Of a stretch of DNA of 64,000 nucleotides, positions 10,916-64,000 are shown one piece after another. A program made the position numbers and the translations under genes. The stretch covers positions 7,008,001 to 7,072,000 of the forward strand of contig NC_088300.1 in NCBI RefSeq assembly GCF_032854445.1, read 5' to 3'. Numbering within the stretch: the first letter of the stretch is position 1; each line of letters begins with the position of its first letter. The notes beneath the pieces are model-generated. The model was not told the DNA's origin, made no database searches, and saw only the letters and a program-made list of their open reading frames with translations. This DNA is from Liolophura sinensis. Lineage: Eukaryota > Mollusca > Polyplacophora > Chitonida > Chitonidae.

Positions 10916-12829
10916 GAATTCCTATTGTGGCCAGAATTGATTCCTATCTTACCTTTATGCGCACTAATTTTGCTCATCTGCTTCCTTTTGAACTGACAAT
11001 TTACAAGAAAACAAGACAATGTTCTCAAATCTGTCGAAAGATTAAACCAAGAAACAGCAACAAATCATTGTCTATCATCTAGTACTGTAGAGCTCTCAGT
11101 GAAATTTCAGATTAACAGAACCTGAGCAGAGGAAACAGTAACCATGACAGCAGACAGGACTGTCACATTACAATGGGCACAACACAGAAATCACTAAGTA
11201 TGGATATATGAAATCCAATGGAATATAAGGCATACAAAGAAACAATTATAGTAAAAAGGAACAATTGGACATACAAAGGAAAAATGGAAAAGTAGCAATG
11301 AGCGATAGGGCAGTTTTGAACGCTTTTGTTGTTAAAGGTAAAAACAGTTCAACTGTATCATGTGACTATCATGTGAAAACTACTACGCAACCTTTGTTGA
11401 CATTACTTTACTAATCACCTGTCTCACCCTGTTCCCGAGGCACAAATTACACCTATTTTCTATAGGAACTTCTCAACTTTACAAGTGTTCAGTTCCTCAT
11501 TTTCTCCATCGTTTGTCAACTCTAAATGACTTTTTGTGCTAACTTTTTTCAAACGTCCATGTTATAGTAAGTGTGATGAAATATAGTTGCCTAACATTTT
11601 TGACAGGTCCAATGATACAGTTGGACTTTTTCTAACTTTATCGATAAAACATCAAAACTCCTCTATTATACATACAAAGGAACAATTGGACATACGACAG
11701 AACATTTGAACACTTAAAACAAAAACAATGGGGACATAAATAAATAATAGGGCATTTAAATTAATAACAGTATACACAACAGATGAATAGACATAAAATG
11801 AAAAAGGACATCAAAAAGTAAGACAGAGTAAAGGTGAGGCATACAAAGAAATAATAGAAATACATGTAATGTACCACATTTGTAGCCAAGTAAGTTTCCT
11901 GCTAAGATACACTGTTTTTTTCTGACCTATCACTCATTGTCATGGGACATTTTCCCAACACTGGACAAATATACTCTATATTTCTGTTAAGTACAGAAAA
12001 TGGCCAGTGTAGAATTGAATATACATATACATATTTAAGTCCACACTAAAAATAACTCTACTCAGATTGTCATTTTTGGATCTGAAAAAATTCTCACAAA
12101 ACACTGTAATTTTAATAAATTACTTTGTACACACAACTCTACAGAACACTATCAAACAGCTGAATATGGAACCTTGCATAGCCGTATCAGGTAATGGTGT
12201 TCATTTTAACACCTTCATTTTATGGAGTGTGCGTTTTTAAGCTGTCTTCCCAGTTAATGAATGTTTATAAGACCCAATATCAGCATAAAAGCTGGAATGG
12301 GTCATTGCCATTACCTTGTCATTACGTGATAATGAGATAATAACCATCCCAGGGCAAGATCAACATCCCTGGTTTACATTCTCCCAGCTGTTTGATGCAC
12401 AAACACGTTTTACCTCTGCACAGATACACCTTACAGGAGGAAATCACCCTATACTTTTGGCATGTGTCACATCCTCTCAACTGGTCTCACCACAGTATTT
12501 TCAGCTACATATCTGACCTGTATGCAGTTGGGTAGGCACTAAACATGCTCATACATCACAGTATCCTATCACCTAATACACATTCCTGTCAACTGAGGTG
12601 TAATAAATATAACATATTCTGACCAGAAATTCACTCCATCTAAAATAATGTTTTGTACACATGACCTTGAGCAGTGCTGCCTGATAACTTACACACAGTG
12701 CACGTATGTGTATGGTGCTGCTTTCATATCCAAGATCATACAATATTGGAAGAAGTTCGTGTGTTAACACATATACATGACAAAATGCTTACTGAGGCTG
12801 TATCCCAAACTGACATATTATTGTGTCCC
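10916..12829. other. Intergenic, no gene seen
   Basis: AT-rich sequence with scattered low-copy similarity (ggaacaattggacataca recurs near 11268 and 11680). No coding sequence or RNA gene recognised. Confidence 0.55.
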
Positions 12830-13335
12830 GAGCTGACACAAGCAGAAGTTTTATTTTGTATCCCAGAGTGACAAAAGCAGAGGTTGTGTGCTGTATCCCA
12901 GGCTGACACAAGCTTAAGCTTTATTCTGTATCTCAGACTGAAGAAAGCGGAGGTTGTACTCTGTATCCCAGACTAACAAAAGCACAGGTGTACTCTGTAT
13001 CCCAGACTAACTAAAGCAGAGGTTGTACTCTGTATCCCAGACTAACAAAAGCAGAGGTTGTATGCTGTATCCCAGACTTTCAAAACCATAGGTTGTACTC
13101 TGTATCTCAGATTGACAAAAGCGGAGGTTGTACTCTGTATCCCAGACTAACTAAAGCAGAGGTCGTACTCTGTATACCAGACTGACAAAAGCAGAGGTTA
13201 TACTCTGTATCTCAGATTGACAAAAGCAGAGGTTGTATGCTGTATCCCAGACTGACAAAAGCAGATGTTGTATGCTGTATCCCAGACTAACAAAAGCTGA
13301 GATTTTATGCTGTATCCTAGTCTGACACCAGCTGG
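12830..13335. repeat. Minisatellite, about 35-bp unit, about 14 copies
   Basis: Unit resembles gacaaaagcagaggttgtac followed by tctgtatcccagact. Copies vary by point changes and small indels. No gene inside. Confidence 0.9.
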
Positions 13336-13379
13336 GGTTGTATTCTATATCAGTATGGCACATAACTGAAGTGCCCATA

Positions 13380-13785
13380 TCACCAAATCACGAACCAAAC
13401 TGAGGTTGTTATGAGGTTTTGCCATATCAGCACATCACCAATTGAGGTACTCCATATCAGCACATCACAGGACATGGTTATATGCTGTATCAGCACATCA
13501 TCAGCCTGGTTCATATCCCATATCAGCACATCACCAGCTGAGGTACTGCATATCAGCACATCACAGGACAAGGTTATATGCTGTATCAGCACATCACCAG
13601 CCTGGTTCATATCCCATATCAGCACATCACCAGCTGAGGTACTGCATATCAGCATGTCACAAGCCATGGCTATACTCCCAAATCAGCCCATAAGTAGACA
13701 AGCTTGTTTGCCATATCAGCACATCACCAGATGAGGTTGAGCCCATATTTGCCCATCACCAGATGATTTTGTAAACCCTATCAGC
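13380..13785. repeat. Tandem repeats based on catatcagcacatcac
   Basis: Short motif (atatcagcacatcaccagct and variants) arranged in a longer period of about 97 bp: ccagctgagg recurs at about 13533 and 13630. The short overlapping ORFs on both strands are repeat by-products. Confidence 0.85.
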
Positions 13786-13798
13786 ACAGCATCATCAG

Positions 13799-13925
13799 AG
13801 ACTGAATTCCATGTCATTACTGCATGGGCAGAGGTTGAATTCCATCTCACCACTGCAACCAGCAGATGTTGTACATTTATTCCATGTCACCACTGCACCA
13901 GCAGAGGTTGTATTCCAGCCCAGGC
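13799..13925. repeat. Short degenerate repeat, about 40-bp unit, 3-4 copies
   Basis: Variants of ttccatgtcaccactgcacc followed by agcagaggttgta. It probably lies in the 3'UTR or 3' flank of the minus-strand gene. Confidence 0.65.
13876..13881 (-). promoter_or_regulatory. Candidate polyadenylation signal for the PLEKHH gene
   Basis: TTTATT on plus reads AATAAA on minus, about 280 nt after the proposed stop codon, followed on minus by a GT-rich stretch (gtggtgag). It is the first canonical signal I see downstream of the stop. Placement is inference. Confidence 0.35.
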
Positions 13926-14163
13926 TGATGCAGGGTTTGGCTTCCTCACGATTGGTAGAGGAAGGGTAGAAAAGTAAAGCTTCATAACAATGGATCACGA
14001 ATCCCCAGCACTGTCTGGTGATGTGGCCACCCGAAAGTTTATGTAGGATGCAATCAAATGTGTTATTTCCAGAATCTGCAAAAAAAAAAAAAAAAAATTT
14101 AAATAAACAAATAATTATCTCCTATCACTCATTCATGTATCTTTAATTTGTTTATACATCCAT

Positions 14164-63763
<49,600 letters not shown>

Positions 63764-64000
63764 CTGTATACAACAGATCAAGGGACATAACCCTCAGGTT
63801 AAACAAGGTACACCTCACGTGTGAAGCACAATGAAGATTTGGAGGCATGCGTGACTCAAAAAGATTGATCTCATTTATAATTCCACACAAAGCATAGTTT
63901 AGCAGAAATTGGACAATTAAACAATTAAAGTATTTACTCATGAGAACCTGTATACTTCAGTTACTGTTACCCATTGGATAACTACACGTGCTGCATTATT

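Noticed and set aside
10468-11028. 186-codon minus ORF with FLFDLKLFSL repeats
   Set aside because: Shadow of the 30-bp minisatellite; no splice signals or family match.

Overview
The window is eukaryotic, intron-rich and very repeat-rich, and most likely molluscan or another lophotrochozoan. Evidence is two spliced animal genes, AT-rich introns, at least two tRNA-derived SINE families and abundant minisatellites. The species assignment is an inference from the SINE style (ends resembling aaacaccaatcaaataaataaa) and cannot be settled from the sequence alone.

Layout. Positions 485-1087 (+) hold the last coding exon of myo-inositol-3-phosphate synthase (ISYNA1/INO1), whose earlier exons lie left of the window. 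From about 1.1 to 14.2 kb there is intergenic sequence and 3'UTR with SINEs, MITE-like hairpins and several tandem arrays. Positions 14164-63763 (-) hold almost a whole gene for a PLEKHH1/PLEKHH2 (MAX-1 type) protein. I placed 28 coding exons on the minus strand. They total 4164 nt, every junction has GT/AG, all phases match, and they read as 1387 codons plus stop: coiled coil, long disordered Ser/Thr-rich region, two PH domains, MyTH4, FERM. Only the first few dozen residues appear to lie beyond position 64000. The two genes are convergent (tail to tail), and nothing suggests they act in one pathway. ISYNA1 makes inositol phosphate in the cytosol; PLEKHH proteins are membrane- and cytoskeleton-linked adaptors that bind lipids through PH domains.

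The introns and flanks carry about twenty minisatellites, roughly 19 kb of the 64 kb by my coordinates. The most unusual signal is that three intronic arrays (beside exons 15, 19 and 27) are built from the 3' end of the adjacent exon together with its 5' splice site. Exon 26 and part of exon 2 are also tandemly duplicated. The gene therefore contains many decoy donors and possible alternative exons. A 4.6 kb array of a 63-65 bp unit (54.2-58.8 kb) carries splice-like signals and a 10-bp palindrome in most units. Positions 49407-49606 are an assembly gap whose two flanks share the same 23 bases. Long ORFs inside the arrays are best explained by repeat structure and are not annotated as genes.
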